52,748 nucleotides of DNA from Alphaproteobacteria bacterium (GCA_949498175.1 CATDDF010000098.1:1-52748), one strand, 5' to 3'; shown: positions 23,990-36,055, counted from the first letter of the stretch. Numbers and translations: made by a program. The notes: generated by a model not told the origin, from the letters alone.

Positions 23990-25153
23990 TCAGCCGCTTT
24001 TTAGCCAGGGCGATGGGTCAATCGGTTGACCGTCAAATCTCAGCTCCATATATAGCTGACTGCGGCCGGAAGTCGAAGACCCCAATTGGTGATTTTCATG
24101 CTCTTCATGGGCAAATTCATCATCGGCCAACACGCCGAGCGGTTCACCGGCCAGTATTTCCTGCCCGACAAACACTCCGCTATCGGCCAGGCCGGCCAAT
24201 ATCATCTGAAACCCGTCGGCCAGGCTGATAATGACAATCTCGCCATATTGACGAAACGGCCCGCTATAGAGCACCAGCCCGTCATAGGGCGCATTGATTT
24301 GCGCACCGGCGCGCGCGGCAATGGAGAGGCCTTGTTGGCGCACACCGTTTTCATTACGCTGGCCAAAACGCCCGGTCACGCGGCCGGTTACGGGGAGGGG
24401 CAAAAGCCCGCGCGCGGCGTCAAAACCCGAACCGCGATAAGCTTTATCGCCGCGCCGGTTTTGCAAACGTCGTGATAAATCGCGCAAATCGCGTGCCTCA
24501 TCAACCAAACGCGCAATGGCTGCCGCTTCGCTTTTGGCAGCGCGGCGGATTTTCTTCTCGGCTGCCGCTTTCTCGGCCAATGCCATGTCGAGATCGGCGC
24601 GCGCGGCTGCGGCATCTTGTTCGGCAATGATCAGCGCTTGCGATTGTCGGTCCATGCGCGCGCGCAAAGCGGCCAATTCGGTCAACCGGTCGCGCAATTC
24701 ATCGGCGCGGCTTTGCATATTGGGCACAATCGATGCCATGACCAGCGCGCCCTGCACGGCAGCAAGCGCGTCATCGGCATGTACGGCGAAGGCCGGTGCC
24801 GGCTGCTTTTGCATGGCTTGCAAACCGGCCAGAAGCTTGGCCAAAGCGGCACGGTCTTGCTGTAAAGCTTCATCAAGCTGGCTTTCGCTGACCGCCAATT
24901 CGGCGAGGCGGTCTTCCAAATTATCGCGTTCGGCATCGATATTTTGTAAATCGCGCGCCAAAGCAATGGTGCGTTTTTGCAGCGCTTTTTGCTGCGCTTG
25001 CAAAATCTGCGCTTCGGCGCGTAATTCGGCTTGCCGATTTTTGCGATTCTCAATCTCGCTATTGAGTGCATCCAGCTTGTCGCGCGCACCACCTTGCTGC
25101 GCCCAAGCGGGGGCTGCAAAAATCAAAAAACCAATAATCAAGGCGCGTCTCAT
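23990..25153 (-). CDS. EnvC-like murein hydrolase activator (degenerate LytM/M23 domain)
   Basis: 387 residues. A signal peptide (1-18, ending AWAQ) is followed by a long coiled coil (about 22-235) and a C-terminal LytM domain (about 255-385; TGRVTGRFGQRNENG...). The zinc ligands of active M23 peptidases are missing: the usual H-x3-D site reads QGLSIAA and the HxH site reads ILAGL. It therefore fits EnvC-type proteins that activate amidases at the septum rather than cutting peptidoglycan. It starts one base after rlmH. The LytM tail (LYMELRFDGQPIDPSPWL) is otherwise well conserved. Confidence 0.9.
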   Translation of the reverse strand: MRRALIIGFLIFAAPAWAQQGGARDKLDALNSEIENRKNRQAELRAEAQILQAQQKALQKRTIALARDLQNIDAERDNLEDRLAELAVSESQLDEALQQDRAALAKLLAGLQAMQKQPAPAFAVHADDALAAVQGALVMASIVPNMQSRADELRDRLTELAALRARMDRQSQALIIAEQDAAAARADLDMALAEKAAAEKKIRRAAKSEAAAIARLVDEARDLRDLSRRLQNRRGDKAYRGSGFDAARGLLPLPVTGRVTGRFGQRNENGVRQQGLSIAARAGAQINAPYDGLVLYSGPFRQYGEIVIISLADGFQMILAGLADSGVFVGQEILAGEPLGVLADDEFAHEEHENHQLGSSTSGRSQLYMELRFDGQPIDPSPWLKSG

Positions 25154-25154
25154 C

Positions 25155-25613
25155 TCAATCCCGATGATAAGGGTGGCCGCTCAAAATGGAAATGGCGCGC
25201 CATAATTGTTCGGCCAGCATGATGCGGGTCAACATATGCGGCCAGGTCATTTTTCCCAAAGAAAGGGTCATATGGCCGCGTGTCTTAAGGGCCGGGTCAA
25301 AGCCGTCGGCCGGTCCGATCACAAACAGCGCATCACCGCGCCCGTCATCGCGCCAAGCCGCCAAGCTGTCGGCAAATTGACGGCTGGTCCAATTTTCGCC
25401 GCCTTCATCCAACAGCACAATCAGCCCCTTATGATTGTCCAAAGCGGCCAGCAATTTGGCGGGAGCCGTGGCATGTTCTTTGATTTCAGTGAGATGCAGC
25501 CCATCAAAGCCGATTTGGCGACCGCTTGCGGCAATTCGTCCGGCATAATTTTCGTAAAGCGGCGCCTCATCCATGCCGCGCATTTGCCCGACCGCCAAGA
25601 GAGCGAGCCGCAT
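25155..25613 (-). CDS. rlmH: 23S rRNA pseudouridine-1915 N3-methyltransferase RlmH
   Basis: 152 residues, a SPOUT-class SAM methyltransferase acting on helix 69 of 23S rRNA in whole ribosomes. The trefoil-knot region is seen in LIVLLDEGGENWTSRQFA, FVIGPADGFDP and the C-terminal LSLGKMTWPHMLTRIMLAEQLWRA-x3-LSGHPYH. It follows rsfS by 5 bases, the usual pairing of two ribosome-related genes. Confidence 0.96.
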   Translation of the reverse strand: MRLALLAVGQMRGMDEAPLYENYAGRIAASGRQIGFDGLHLTEIKEHATAPAKLLAALDNHKGLIVLLDEGGENWTSRQFADSLAAWRDDGRGDALFVIGPADGFDPALKTRGHMTLSLGKMTWPHMLTRIMLAEQLWRAISILSGHPYHRD

Positions 25614-25618
25614 ATGCG

Positions 25619-26095
25619 CTAAGCGGTCAGTCCGGCCGGGCGCGCCGGGTCGGAATTATAAGCTTTGGCTTCTGCCTCGGTCGCCCACATTTTTTCAATG
25701 CCGTAAAATTCGCGCACTTCTTCACGGAAAATATGCACCACCACATCACCGGCATCCACCAGCACCCAATCGCCGGTTTTTTGCCCCTCTGTGCGGATAT
25801 TCTTTTCTCCGTTTTCTTTCAGCTTGCGCAATAAATGATCGGCCAAAGCACTGACATGGCGCTGTGAGCGCCCGGTGGCAATCACCATATGGTCGGCCAA
25901 AGCCGATTTGCCTGCAAGATTTATGGTTACAATGTCCTGCGCCAGATCATCATCGAGGCTGGTCAGAACCATTTGGTGAAGCGCGCCGTCTTCAAGACCG
26001 GGGCGCTCCCGCTTTGCCTGTGGCGCATTGGCCTTTGGCTGTTTGTCACTCAGAGCGTTTTCCTCACTTTGCTTGACACGAAACAGGGTGAACAA
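25619..26095 (-). CDS. rsfS: Ribosomal silencing factor RsfS
   Basis: 158 residues. RsfS binds L14 and keeps 50S subunits from joining 30S under starvation. The core is clear (SLDDDLAQDIVTINL, GKSALADHMVIATGRSQRHVSALADHL). A 40-residue polar N-terminal extension precedes it. The only usual start in this frame before the core is TTG at 26095; an internal ATG at residue 42 falls inside the first helix. The true start is uncertain. It lies 61 bases after nadD and 5 before rlmH. Confidence 0.9.
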   Translation of the reverse strand: MFTLFRVKQSEENALSDKQPKANAPQAKRERPGLEDGALHQMVLTSLDDDLAQDIVTINLAGKSALADHMVIATGRSQRHVSALADHLLRKLKENGEKNIRTEGQKTGDWVLVDAGDVVVHIFREEVREFYGIEKMWATEAEAKAYNSDPARPAGLTA

Positions 26096-26156
26096 TCACC
26101 ATGATTTGAGATTAGCAATAATTTGCCGCCCGTTTCAATCATCTTTCACGCCTCTT

Positions 26157-26753
26157 TTATTTACCTTTTTGCCGCAGCTCTGACGAGGCCAAGCCGGAAC
26201 GCGCACCCTCCAGCATCACCCAAGCCGGGGCTTGATAAAGCGGCAAACAGGAAGCCGCCGCAGCGCCGAGACGCGCCCAGTCAAAAGCTTTTGCTGCCGG
26301 TGCCAAAGCCGCCCTATGTGCCGTGCCGGGGCGCGGATAGACGGCAATGGGAATTTCGCGCATCAGATTCTGCCAATCTTTCCAGCGATGCATTTGGCTG
26401 AGATTGTCGGCACCGATAAGCCATACAAAATTTACCTGCGGGTAAGTTGCTTTTAAGGCGCGCACCGTATCAATGGCGTAAAATGTGCCGAGGCGCAGCT
26501 CTTCATCGCTGACAATAAAGCGCCGCTCATTGGCAAGGTCGCGCACTGCCGCCAGACGCTGTGCCAATGCTTTCGGCTTATGGTTTTTCAGCGGGTTTTG
26601 CGGGCTGACCAGAAACCATACATAGTCAACTTTGAGCGCGCGCAAAGCCGCTTTGGCGACCAGCCTATGGCCGTCATGCGGCGGGTCAAAGCTGCCGCCA
26701 AAAAGCGCCACTTTGGCGCCGTCAAAAAATTTGCGCTGGGCAGCCATGCTCAT
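26157..26753 (-). CDS. nadD: Nicotinate-nucleotide adenylyltransferase
   Basis: 198 residues from ATG 26753 (another in-frame ATG lies at 26747; a longer frame into proA is rejected). It adenylates nicotinate mononucleotide in NAD synthesis. The nucleotidyltransferase motif GGSFDPPHDGH is near the N-terminus, WLIGADNLSQMHRWKDW is mid-protein, and the C-terminal SSELR matches the SSTxIR signature. It starts 4 bases after proA and is followed by rsfS, a widely conserved order. Confidence 0.93.
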   Translation of the reverse strand: MSMAAQRKFFDGAKVALFGGSFDPPHDGHRLVAKAALRALKVDYVWFLVSPQNPLKNHKPKALAQRLAAVRDLANERRFIVSDEELRLGTFYAIDTVRALKATYPQVNFVWLIGADNLSQMHRWKDWQNLMREIPIAVYPRPGTAHRAALAPAAKAFDWARLGAAAASCLPLYQAPAWVMLEGARSGLASSELRQKGK

Positions 26754-26757
26754 CGGG

Positions 26758-28036
26758 CTATTTGGGGCGCGTCTGGCCTTGCCCACGCACGGCATATTTG
26801 AAACTGGTCAATTGTTCCAAACCGACCGGCCCGCGCGCGTGAAAGCGCCCCGTTGCAATGCCGATCTCGGCCCCCATGCCAAACTCGCCGCCATCGGCAA
26901 ATTGCGTTGAGGCATTATGCATGACAATGGCGCTGTCGACACGTTTTAGGAAATCTTCAGCCGCTTGTCCGTCATCGGTTATGATGGCTTCCGTATGTCC
27001 TGAGCCATATTGCGCAATATGGTCCACCGCTTCATTTATACCGCTTACCGTTTTCACGGCAATCACCGCATCGAGATATTCTTCATACCAATCTTCTTCA
27101 CTGGCCGCGCTGACGCGGCTATCGGCTTTTTGGGCCGCATCATCGCCGCGCACGGCGCAATCGGCGTCAATCAGATCGCCAATCAGTGCTGGCAAATGCG
27201 TCTCGGCGCAGTCTTTATCGATAAGCAGGGTTTCGGCCGCGCCGCAAATGCCGGTGCGCCGCATTTTGGCATTGAGCAAGACTTCGCGCGCCATATCCAG
27301 TGATGCATTTTCATGCACATAGACATGGCACACGCCATCAAGATGCGCGAAAACCGGCACGCGCGCCTCATCTTGCACGCGCCCGACCAAGCCTTTGCCG
27401 CCGCGCGGTACAATCACGTCAATATTGCCGTCCAGCCCGGCCAGCATCATGCCGACCGCGGCGCGGTCCGGCGTGTCGACAATTTGCACGCAATTTTCAT
27501 CGAGATCGGCACTTTTCAGCGCGCGGGCAAAACAGCCATGAACGAGACGTGCCGAATTTTGAATTTCCGACGAGCCGCGCAAAATCACCGCATTGCCGGC
27601 CTTCAAACACAGCGCCGCCGCATCGGCCGTGACATTTGGGCGGCTTTCATAAATTACCCCGATAACGCCAAGCGGCACACGCACGCGGGTAATATCAAGA
27701 CCGCTTTCCACCTGCCAGTGCGCCATGCTTTGTCCGACCGGATCGTCCAGCGCGATAATCGCTTCCAGCGCTTGCGCAATGCCTTCAAGGCGCGCCTCAT
27801 CCAGCATGATGCGGTCAAGCCGTGCCGCGCCGAGATTTTGCGCTTCGGCCAATTTCGTATCTTCGCCATTGGCGGCGAGAATATTGGCGGCATCAGCGCG
27901 CAATTCATCGGCCGCGGCTTGCAAAGCGGTATTTTTTTGCTCCGTCGAGGCCGTGGTCAATTGGCGCGCGGCGCGGCGCGCCTGCACGCCCAATTGCGCC
28001 ATCATATCGGCCAATGACATATCCATTTTTTTTGCT

Positions 28037-28044
<8 letters not shown>
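26758..28044 (-). CDS. proA: Gamma-glutamyl phosphate reductase
   Basis: 428 residues, aldehyde-dehydrogenase fold. It reduces gamma-glutamyl phosphate with NADPH in proline synthesis. The substrate and cofactor segments [14 protein letters not shown] and [10 protein letters not shown] are clear, and the nucleophilic cysteine lies in [12 protein letters not shown]. The C-terminal [15 protein letters not shown] is typical. Its start overlaps the proB stop by 8 bases, so the two consecutive enzymes are translationally coupled. Confidence 0.97.
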
Positions 28045-30293
<2,249 letters not shown>

Positions 30294-30324
30294 TTAACGG
30301 CATTTGCGTGAAAAGCGAAAGCAA

Positions 30325-30358
30325 CAAAAAAGAGAGATGACGTTTCGGTCATCTCTCT
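30325..30358 (-). terminator. Rho-independent terminator after rpmA
   Basis: A perfect 11-base stem, AGAGAGATGAC (30331-30341) and GTCATCTCTCT (30348-30358), encloses a 6-base loop. On the minus strand it is followed by TTTTTTG. It lies 40 bases after the rpmA stop and separates the ribosomal-protein pair from obgE. Confidence 0.9.
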
Positions 30359-30397
30359 TATTGATACATGACCGCCCTAACGGGCCGTCAAAACCCG

Positions 30398-30667
30398 TTA
30401 TTCTGCCGCTTCGGCCAATGGCGCAACGGAAACGACCGTGCGGCCGCCGCGGCTTTGTGAAAATTGCACATTGCCTTCAATCACGGCGAAAATCGTGTGA
30501 TCTTTGCCCATGCCGACATTGTCGCCCGGATGCCATTTGGTGCCGCGCTGGCGAATAATGATATTGCCGGGAATGACGTGCTCGCCGCCGAATTTTTTGA
30601 CACCAAGACGGCGACCCGCACTATCGCGACCATTGCGGGATGACCCGCCTGCTTTTTTATGAGCCAT
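30398..30667 (-). CDS. rpmA: 50S ribosomal protein L27
   Basis: 89 residues. L27 reaches toward the peptidyl-transferase centre. The N-terminal [16 protein letters not shown] and the [20 protein letters not shown] segment are diagnostic. There is no N-terminal cleavage extension of the Firmicutes type. It starts 5 bases after the rplU stop and ends in a strong terminator. Confidence 0.98.
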   Translation of the reverse strand: MAHKKAGGSSRNGRDSAGRRLGVKKFGGEHVIPGNIIIRQRGTKWHPGDNVGMGKDHTIFAVIEGNVQFSQSRGGRTVVSVAPLAEAAE

Positions 30668-30672
30668 TTATC

Positions 30673-31047
30673 TTACTCCTCTGCCGCATCTTCAGATGCT
30701 TCGGCTTTCGGCGCCGCTTTTTTGGCCGCGGCCTTGGCTGAAATGCCGGTAATCTTCAGCACGGTTTCGTGCTGGCGATGGCCTTTATTGCGGTGGTAGT
30801 TTTTACGACGTTTGAACTTGATGACGCTGATTTTATCGGCGCGGCCCTGTTCCAGCACTTCGGCTGTCACGCTGGCTCCTTTGAGCACCGGCGCGCCGAT
30901 TTTCGGTTCTTTACCGGCTTCGCCCAGCATCAAAACCTCGTCAAATTTCACCTTATCGCCGGCTTTGCCGTCGAGTTTTTCAATGGCGATAATATCGTCT
31001 TTGGTGACACGATATTGCTTGCCGCCGGTGCGAATAACTGCGTACAT
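30673..31047 (-). CDS. rplU: 50S ribosomal protein L21
   Basis: 124 residues. The MYAVIRTGGKQYRV N-terminus and the KFKRRKNYHRNKGHRQ RNA-binding segment identify L21. A C-terminal Ala/Lys/Glu-rich tail of about 25 residues extends beyond the usual 103-residue form, as in many alphaproteobacteria. The frame runs upstream to 31149, but the start is ATG 31047, judged by homology. It has a strong promoter 75-100 bases upstream. Confidence 0.97.
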   Translation of the reverse strand: MYAVIRTGGKQYRVTKDDIIAIEKLDGKAGDKVKFDEVLMLGEAGKEPKIGAPVLKGASVTAEVLEQGRADKISVIKFKRRKNYHRNKGHRQHETVLKITGISAKAAAKKAAPKAEASEDAAEE

Positions 31048-31121
31048 CGGTTTGTCCACCTTCGTATCCAACAAATTTTTGACCGATAGGCACAAAGGCT
31101 GAAATCGGCAATTGAGCGGCG

Positions 31122-31149
31122 AATATACTGAGCCAGCGGGGCAAGTCAA
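31122..31149 (-). promoter_or_regulatory. Sigma-70 promoter of rplU-rpmA
   Basis: On the minus strand TTGACT (31149-31144) and TATATT (31127-31122) are spaced by 16 bases, close to consensus. The predicted start leaves a leader of about 70 bases before rplU. Confidence 0.7.
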
Positions 31150-31224
31150 GCGCTAACTCAACGACCTGAGGGCGAGAAAAAGAGGAGCGAACAGCTATTA
31201 ATACAAATAAAAATGTAGATAATT

Positions 31225-31253
31225 ATAAATACCATTGAAAAATTGTTATTTAT
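31225..31253. promoter_or_regulatory. AT-rich inverted repeat in the cysD leader
   Basis: ATAAATA (31225-31231) and TATTTAT (31247-31253) form a 7-base inverted repeat with a 15-base spacer, 40-70 bases before cysD. The whole 31195-31260 stretch is much richer in A and T than the rest of the window. It may be an activator site for sulfur control (LysR-type sites have this look) and probably contains the cysD promoter. The role is inferred. Confidence 0.3.
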
Positions 31254-31292
31254 GCGATAGAGAAGGGCAGTTTTTGACGGAAAGACGGAAAA

Positions 31293-32192
31293 ATGGCGGT
31301 TCTTACACATTTACAGCAATTGGAAGCGGAAAGTATTGAAATTATGCGCGAAGTGGTCGCGCAGGTCGACAATCCGGTCATGCTTTATTCCATCGGTAAA
31401 GATAGCGCGGCCATGCTGCATGTCGCCAAAAAGGCATTTTTCCCTGCGCCGCCGCCCTTTCCGCTCTTACATGTCGATACGACGTGGAAATTTCGCGATA
31501 TGTATAAATTGCGCCAAAAAGCGGCCGATGAGGCGGGCATAGAGCTGATTGTGCATCAAAATCCGCAGGCGCAAGCGCAGGGCATTAACCCGTTTGACCA
31601 TGGTGCGTTGCATACCGATATGTGGAAGACGGAAGGGTTGAAACAAGCGCTTGATAAACACCAATTCGATGCGGCCTTTGGCGGGGCGCGGCGCGATGAA
31701 GAAAAATCGCGCGCCAAGGAGCGAATTTTTTCTTTTCGCAGCGAAAACCATCAATGGGACCCGAAAAATCAGCGCCCCGAATTATGGTCTTTGTATAATG
31801 CGCGCAAAAAGCCCGGCGAAAGCATGCGCGTCTTCCCCATGTCGAACTGGACCGAGCTTGATATTTGGCAATATATTCGGCTCGAGAACATCGAAATCGT
31901 GCCGCTTTATTTTGCCGCGCCGCGCCCGACAGTGGAGCGCGACGGGCTGATTTTAATGGTCGATGATGAGCGCTTCCCGTTACATGAGGGCGAAGAACCG
32001 CTCATGCGCTCGGTGCGTTTCCGCACATTGGGCTGTTATCCGCTGACCGGCGCGGTCGAAAGCCAAGCAACGACACTTGATGAGGTCATCCAAGAAATGC
32101 TGCTGACCACCACCTCGGAACGCCAGGGTCGTGCCATCGACCAAGAGGCCGGTGCGTCCATGGAAGTGAAAAAACAGCAGGGGTATTTTTAA
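31293..32192 (+). CDS. cysD: Sulfate adenylyltransferase subunit 2
   Basis: 299 residues, PP-loop ([11 protein letters not shown], near residue 33) ATP-alpha hydrolase. With the GTPase CysN it makes adenosine 5'-phosphosulfate from sulfate and ATP. The segments [31 protein letters not shown] and [12 protein letters not shown] are typical. Its stop overlaps the cysNC start (TAATG). It provides activated sulfate for cysteine synthesis or for sulfation of small molecules. Confidence 0.97.
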   Translation: MAVLTHLQQLEAESIEIMREVVAQVDNPVMLYSIGKDSAAMLHVAKKAFFPAPPPFPLLHVDTTWKFRDMYKLRQKAADEAGIELIVHQNPQAQAQGINPFDHGALHTDMWKTEGLKQALDKHQFDAAFGGARRDEEKSRAKERIFSFRSENHQWDPKNQRPELWSLYNARKKPGESMRVFPMSNWTELDIWQYIRLENIEIVPLYFAAPRPTVERDGLILMVDDERFPLHEGEEPLMRSVRFRTLGCYPLTGAVESQATTLDEVIQEMLLTTTSERQGRAIDQEAGASMEVKKQQGYF

Positions 32193-34117
32193 TGTCCGCT
32201 TCTGACACCGGCTATCGCGCCGATGCGCTGATCGGCCAAGATATTGCTGCTTATTTGAAAGCGCATGAAGAAAAAACCATGCTGCGCTTCATCACTTGCG
32301 GTTCGGTCGATGACGGCAAATCGACGCTTATCGGGCGGCTTTTATATGACAGCAAAATGATTTTTGACGACCAGCTGAGCGCGCTGGAAGCGGCCTCAAA
32401 AAAATCCGGCACGCAAGGCGATGCGATTGATTTTGCCCTTTTGGTCGACGGGCTGGCGGCCGAGCGCGAGCAGGGCATTACCATTGATGTCGCCTATCGT
32501 TTCTTTGCCACTGAAAAGCGCAAATTCATTGTCGCCGACACGCCGGGCCATGAGCAATATACCCGCAATATGGTGACCGGTGCGTCGACCGCCGATTTGG
32601 CTGTGTTGTTGGTCGATGCGCGCCAGGGCGTGCTGACGCAAACGCGCCGCCATGCCTATTTGGTGCATTTATTGGGCATTAAACATATTGTTTTGGCGGT
32701 CAATAAAATGGATTTGGTCGATTTCAGCGAGACCCGCTTCCAAGACATTGTCGGTGATTTCAATCGGTTTGCCGCCGATCTCAATATGGCGCCGCCTTTG
32801 GCCATTCCCTTATCGGGGCTGGCCGGTGACAATATTACCGGCCGCAGCGACAACACGGCTTGGTATAAAGGGCCATCGCTTTTGGCGCATCTTGAAAATG
32901 TCGAACTGGCCGATAATGCGGCACAAAAACAAAGCTTCGCCATGCCGGTGCAATGGGTCAATCGGCCCAATCTCGATTTTCGCGGGTTTAGCGGGCGCGT
33001 GGCGGGCGGCACGGTCAAGCCGGGCGATAAGATACGCATTGTGCCCTCGGGCAAGACCAGCACGGTAAAAGAGATTGTCACCATGGCGGCCGATGGTAGC
33101 CGCGCCGATGTGTCCGAAGCATTGGCCGGTCAATCGGTAACGCTGACGCTCAATGATGAAATTGACTGCTCGCGCGGCGATGTCATTGCCGCAGCCGATA
33201 ATCCGCCTTTGGCGGCAGACCGCTTTGAAGCCAGCCTGGTTTGGATGGATGAAGCGGAAATGCTGCCCGGCCGCGCCTATGAATTGCGGCTTGGCACACA
33301 GGCCGTCTCGGCCCGCGTGCAAGCGCCGAAATATGCCGTCAATGTCAATAATATGGAACATTTGGCGGCCAAAACATTGGGCTTGAATGAAATTGGCGTG
33401 GTCGAATTGGCAACCGACCGACCGGTGGTGTTTGCGCCCTATGCCGACAGCCAAAAGCTTGGCAGTTTTGTGCTGATTGATAAAATATCCAATGCCACAG
33501 TGGCCGCCGGCATGCTGCATTTTTCCTTGCGCCGCGCCCATAATATTCATTGGCAAGCGGTCGATATTGACCGCGCCGCCCATGCTGAATTGAAAGACCA
33601 AAAGCCGAAAATTCTTTGGTTCACCGGCCTGTCCGGTTCGGGCAAATCGACCATTGCCAATGCGGTGGAGAAAAAGCTGCACGCCAATGGCAAACATACC
33701 TTCTTGCTCGATGGCGATAATGTGCGCCACGGCCTGAATAAGGATTTGGGCTTTACCGATGCTGACCGTATTGAAAATATTCGCCGCATTGGCGAGGTCG
33801 CCAAGCTGATGACCGATGCCGGTTTGATTTTACTGACCGCTTTTATTTCGCCGTTCCGCGCCGAGCGCGATATGGCGCGCGCCATGGTGGCTGACGGCGA
33901 TTTTGTCGAAATTCATGTCGATACGCCGCTGGATGTGGCCGAGCAGCGCGATGTCAAAGGCTTGTATAAAAAAGCCCGTGCCGGTGAGTTGAAAAACTTC
34001 ACCGGCATTGACAGCCCTTATGAGCCGCCTGAAGCGCCTGAAATTACCGTCAATACGACCGAGCTGAGCGCCGAAGAAGCGGCCGATTTAATCATCGATT
34101 ATCTTGATAAAAATTAG
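32192..34117 (+). CDS. cysNC: Bifunctional sulfate adenylyltransferase subunit 1 / adenylylsulfate kinase
   Basis: 641 residues. The N-terminal CysN part (about 1-455) is an EF-Tu-like GTPase with [26 protein letters not shown] and NKMD. The C-terminal APS kinase (about 465-641) has a P-loop GLSGSGKST and [15 protein letters not shown]. It makes PAPS from sulfate in two steps, together with CysD. The fused form is common in alphaproteobacteria and rhizobial NodQ. The start overlaps the cysD stop. Confidence 0.97.
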   Translation: MSASDTGYRADALIGQDIAAYLKAHEEKTMLRFITCGSVDDGKSTLIGRLLYDSKMIFDDQLSALEAASKKSGTQGDAIDFALLVDGLAAEREQGITIDVAYRFFATEKRKFIVADTPGHEQYTRNMVTGASTADLAVLLVDARQGVLTQTRRHAYLVHLLGIKHIVLAVNKMDLVDFSETRFQDIVGDFNRFAADLNMAPPLAIPLSGLAGDNITGRSDNTAWYKGPSLLAHLENVELADNAAQKQSFAMPVQWVNRPNLDFRGFSGRVAGGTVKPGDKIRIVPSGKTSTVKEIVTMAADGSRADVSEALAGQSVTLTLNDEIDCSRGDVIAAADNPPLAADRFEASLVWMDEAEMLPGRAYELRLGTQAVSARVQAPKYAVNVNNMEHLAAKTLGLNEIGVVELATDRPVVFAPYADSQKLGSFVLIDKISNATVAAGMLHFSLRRAHNIHWQAVDIDRAAHAELKDQKPKILWFTGLSGSGKSTIANAVEKKLHANGKHTFLLDGDNVRHGLNKDLGFTDADRIENIRRIGEVAKLMTDAGLILLTAFISPFRAERDMARAMVADGDFVEIHVDTPLDVAEQRDVKGLYKKARAGELKNFTGIDSPYEPPEAPEITVNTTELSAEEAADLIIDYLDKN

Positions 34118-34120
34118 CTT

Positions 34121-35098
34121 CTAGCCATCGGGCTCAAAAATTACCCGCCCGACAATTTCGCGCCGCGCCATCATATCGAAACCGTCGCGCCATTGGGACA
34201 AGGGTAAGCGCGCATGCACATGCGGGGTTATTTTACCTTCCGCCGCCAAACGCCATATCGCTTCTTGGTTTTCAGCCCCTTTTTCGGGATTGCGCCGTCC
34301 ATATTCACCGGCGCGCACGCCGACCACCGAAAAGCCTTTAATCAGCGGCATGTTAACGCCAATATTCGGAATCCGCCCATCGGCAAAACCGATAATCAAA
34401 AGGCGGCCATCCCAGCCAATGCAGCGCACGCTTTCATCAAACACATCGCCGCCGACCGGATCGTAAATCACATCGGCCCCGCCGCCGGTCAGTTCCTTCA
34501 CTTTTTCGCGAAAGCCGTCATTAATGTTTATCACGGCTTCGGGGACGAATTTCTCTTCAATGAGCGCCAGTTTTTCGTCAGAAGAAGCGGTGGCGATGAT
34601 TTTGGCTCCCAAATATTTGCCCAAATCAACCGCCGCCAAGCCGACCCCACCGGCTGCGCCATGCACCAAAAGCCATTCATTTTTTTGTAAAAGCCCACGC
34701 CGCACCAGCCCGACATAGGCGGTGAGATAGGCCGAGCCGGTCGCCGCAGCCGTAGCAAAATCGAGACCGTCCGGTATTTTGCGCAAGCGCTCGGCCGGCA
34801 TCACCATATAATCGGCAAATGTGCCGAGCCCGCCGCACACCACTTTATCGCCGACGGCCCAGCCCTCAACATCGGCGCCCAATGCGGCGATTTCCCCGGC
34901 CCCCTCCATGCCCGGCGAAAACGGCACGGGCGGTTTTAATTGATAGCCGCCATGGGTCATTAAAAAATCGGGAAAGCCGAGTGTGGCGGCGCGGATTTTG
35001 ACCAACACCTCGCCCGCTTGCGGTTTGGGTGTCGCCAATTCTTCCAGCGCCACGCCGGCCAAATCGGGCAGCAATTCATTGACCCGTAATGCTTTCAT
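34121..35098 (-). CDS. Zinc-independent quinone oxidoreductase-like MDR protein
   Basis: 325 residues of the medium-chain dehydrogenase/reductase superfamily. The N-terminal GroES-like fold (SPGMEGAGEIAALG) and the NADPH site HGAAGGVGLAAVDLGKYLGA are present. No catalytic or structural zinc cysteines are seen, which fits the quinone oxidoreductase/crotonyl-CoA-reductase-like branch. The likely reaction is NADPH-dependent reduction of an alkene or quinone; the substrate is unknown. It lies 12 bases after an SDR gene in a two-gene operon and converges with cysNC. Confidence 0.88.
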   Translation of the reverse strand: MKALRVNELLPDLAGVALEELATPKPQAGEVLVKIRAATLGFPDFLMTHGGYQLKPPVPFSPGMEGAGEIAALGADVEGWAVGDKVVCGGLGTFADYMVMPAERLRKIPDGLDFATAAATGSAYLTAYVGLVRRGLLQKNEWLLVHGAAGGVGLAAVDLGKYLGAKIIATASSDEKLALIEEKFVPEAVININDGFREKVKELTGGGADVIYDPVGGDVFDESVRCIGWDGRLLIIGFADGRIPNIGVNMPLIKGFSVVGVRAGEYGRRNPEKGAENQEAIWRLAAEGKITPHVHARLPLSQWRDGFDMMARREIVGRVIFEPDG

Positions 35099-35110
35099 AT
35101 GCCCGCACCC

Positions 35111-36004
35111 TTATTTCTGTCGGTCGCGCTGCGCTTGCAGCGCTTCATAAAAACTGCGCGTATCGTTTTTTTGCCAATCCTCTGACGGGCTGGTTTGGGC
35201 ATCAAAAGCGGCGATGATTTCATCATTGCGCTCTTCGGCCAAATGGCGCGATGCATAATGGGGGAAAATATAAAAAGAGCCGTTCTTGATTTCGGCCAAA
35301 CTATGCGCGCCGACGGTTTCCACCTCATAGGGCATATGATCGCCCTCTTGCGGATAATGCGGGCGCGCCGGTTTCGGGCCGCCAAACCTGTCTTGTCGCT
35401 TGGTGCCCGAATTGCCGATATCGGTGCGCGTCCAGCCCGGGCACAAAAGCGAAATGGTGATATGGTCGGGCAATTCCATGCGCAACATGCCCGTATAGCC
35501 GAGCACGGCAGCTTTCGAGGCATTATAGCCCGACATGAAAGGCATGGGCCAGCCAATGGAGTTTTCGGACGCCGTATTGCAAATATGCGCCTCGCTGTCT
35601 TGCGCTTTGAAGCGGCGCAGAAACTCCATGCACATATTCCAATTGCCGAAAAAATTAACCTCAAAGATCCAGCGCAAATCATCATCCTCGGTTTTGTCGG
35701 CCGATTTCAGCCCGGCGCCGACACCGGCATTATTGAATAAAATATCGACATGGCCGAAATGCGCCCATGCCTTATCGGCCAAAGCGGTGATTTGGTCTTT
35801 ATCGGTGACATCGCACGCCATGCCGACCGCTTCGACGCCATGCCCCAAGGCGCGAATCTCATCGGCCGCTGCATCGCATGCCGCTTGCTCAATATCGGCA
35901 ATCACCACATGGCATTTTTCGGCCGCCAAAGATTTGCCGATATCGAGGCCAATGCCATTGGCGCCGCCGCTAATGACCGCAACTTTATCCGTGAAATCTT
36001 TCAT
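35111..36004 (-). CDS. Short-chain dehydrogenase/reductase
   Basis: 297 residues, classical SDR. The cofactor motif GGANGIG is at residues 14-20, NNAG near 91, the catalytic serine within NTASENS, and Y-x3-K in YNASKAA near 179. The C-terminal extension of about 60 residues beyond the core is longer than usual. It may act on a hydroxylated lipid or alcohol; the substrate is not readable. It is the first gene of the SDR-MDR operon with its own promoter at 36027-36055. GGGGGC precedes the ATG. Confidence 0.9.
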   Translation of the reverse strand: MKDFTDKVAVISGGANGIGLDIGKSLAAEKCHVVIADIEQAACDAAADEIRALGHGVEAVGMACDVTDKDQITALADKAWAHFGHVDILFNNAGVGAGLKSADKTEDDDLRWIFEVNFFGNWNMCMEFLRRFKAQDSEAHICNTASENSIGWPMPFMSGYNASKAAVLGYTGMLRMELPDHITISLLCPGWTRTDIGNSGTKRQDRFGGPKPARPHYPQEGDHMPYEVETVGAHSLAEIKNGSFYIFPHYASRHLAEERNDEIIAAFDAQTSPSEDWQKNDTRSFYEALQAQRDRQK

Positions 36005-36026
36005 GACTGCCCCCTATTACAATCGA

Positions 36027-36055
36027 ATGCTAGCCCTGTGTAGTTTCACTTGCAA
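36027..36055 (-). promoter_or_regulatory. Promoter of the SDR-MDR operon
   Basis: On the minus strand TTGCAA (36055-36050) and TAGCAT (36032-36027) are separated by 17 bases, about 23 bases before the SDR start. The TTGCAA hexamer is palindromic and also serves as the candidate -35 of the divergent tRNA promoter. Confidence 0.5.

Noticed and set aside
32810-33730. 306-codon antisense frame opposite cysNC
   Set aside because: It overlaps a complete conserved gene and shows His/Gln/Gly-rich composition typical of reverse-strand shadows.
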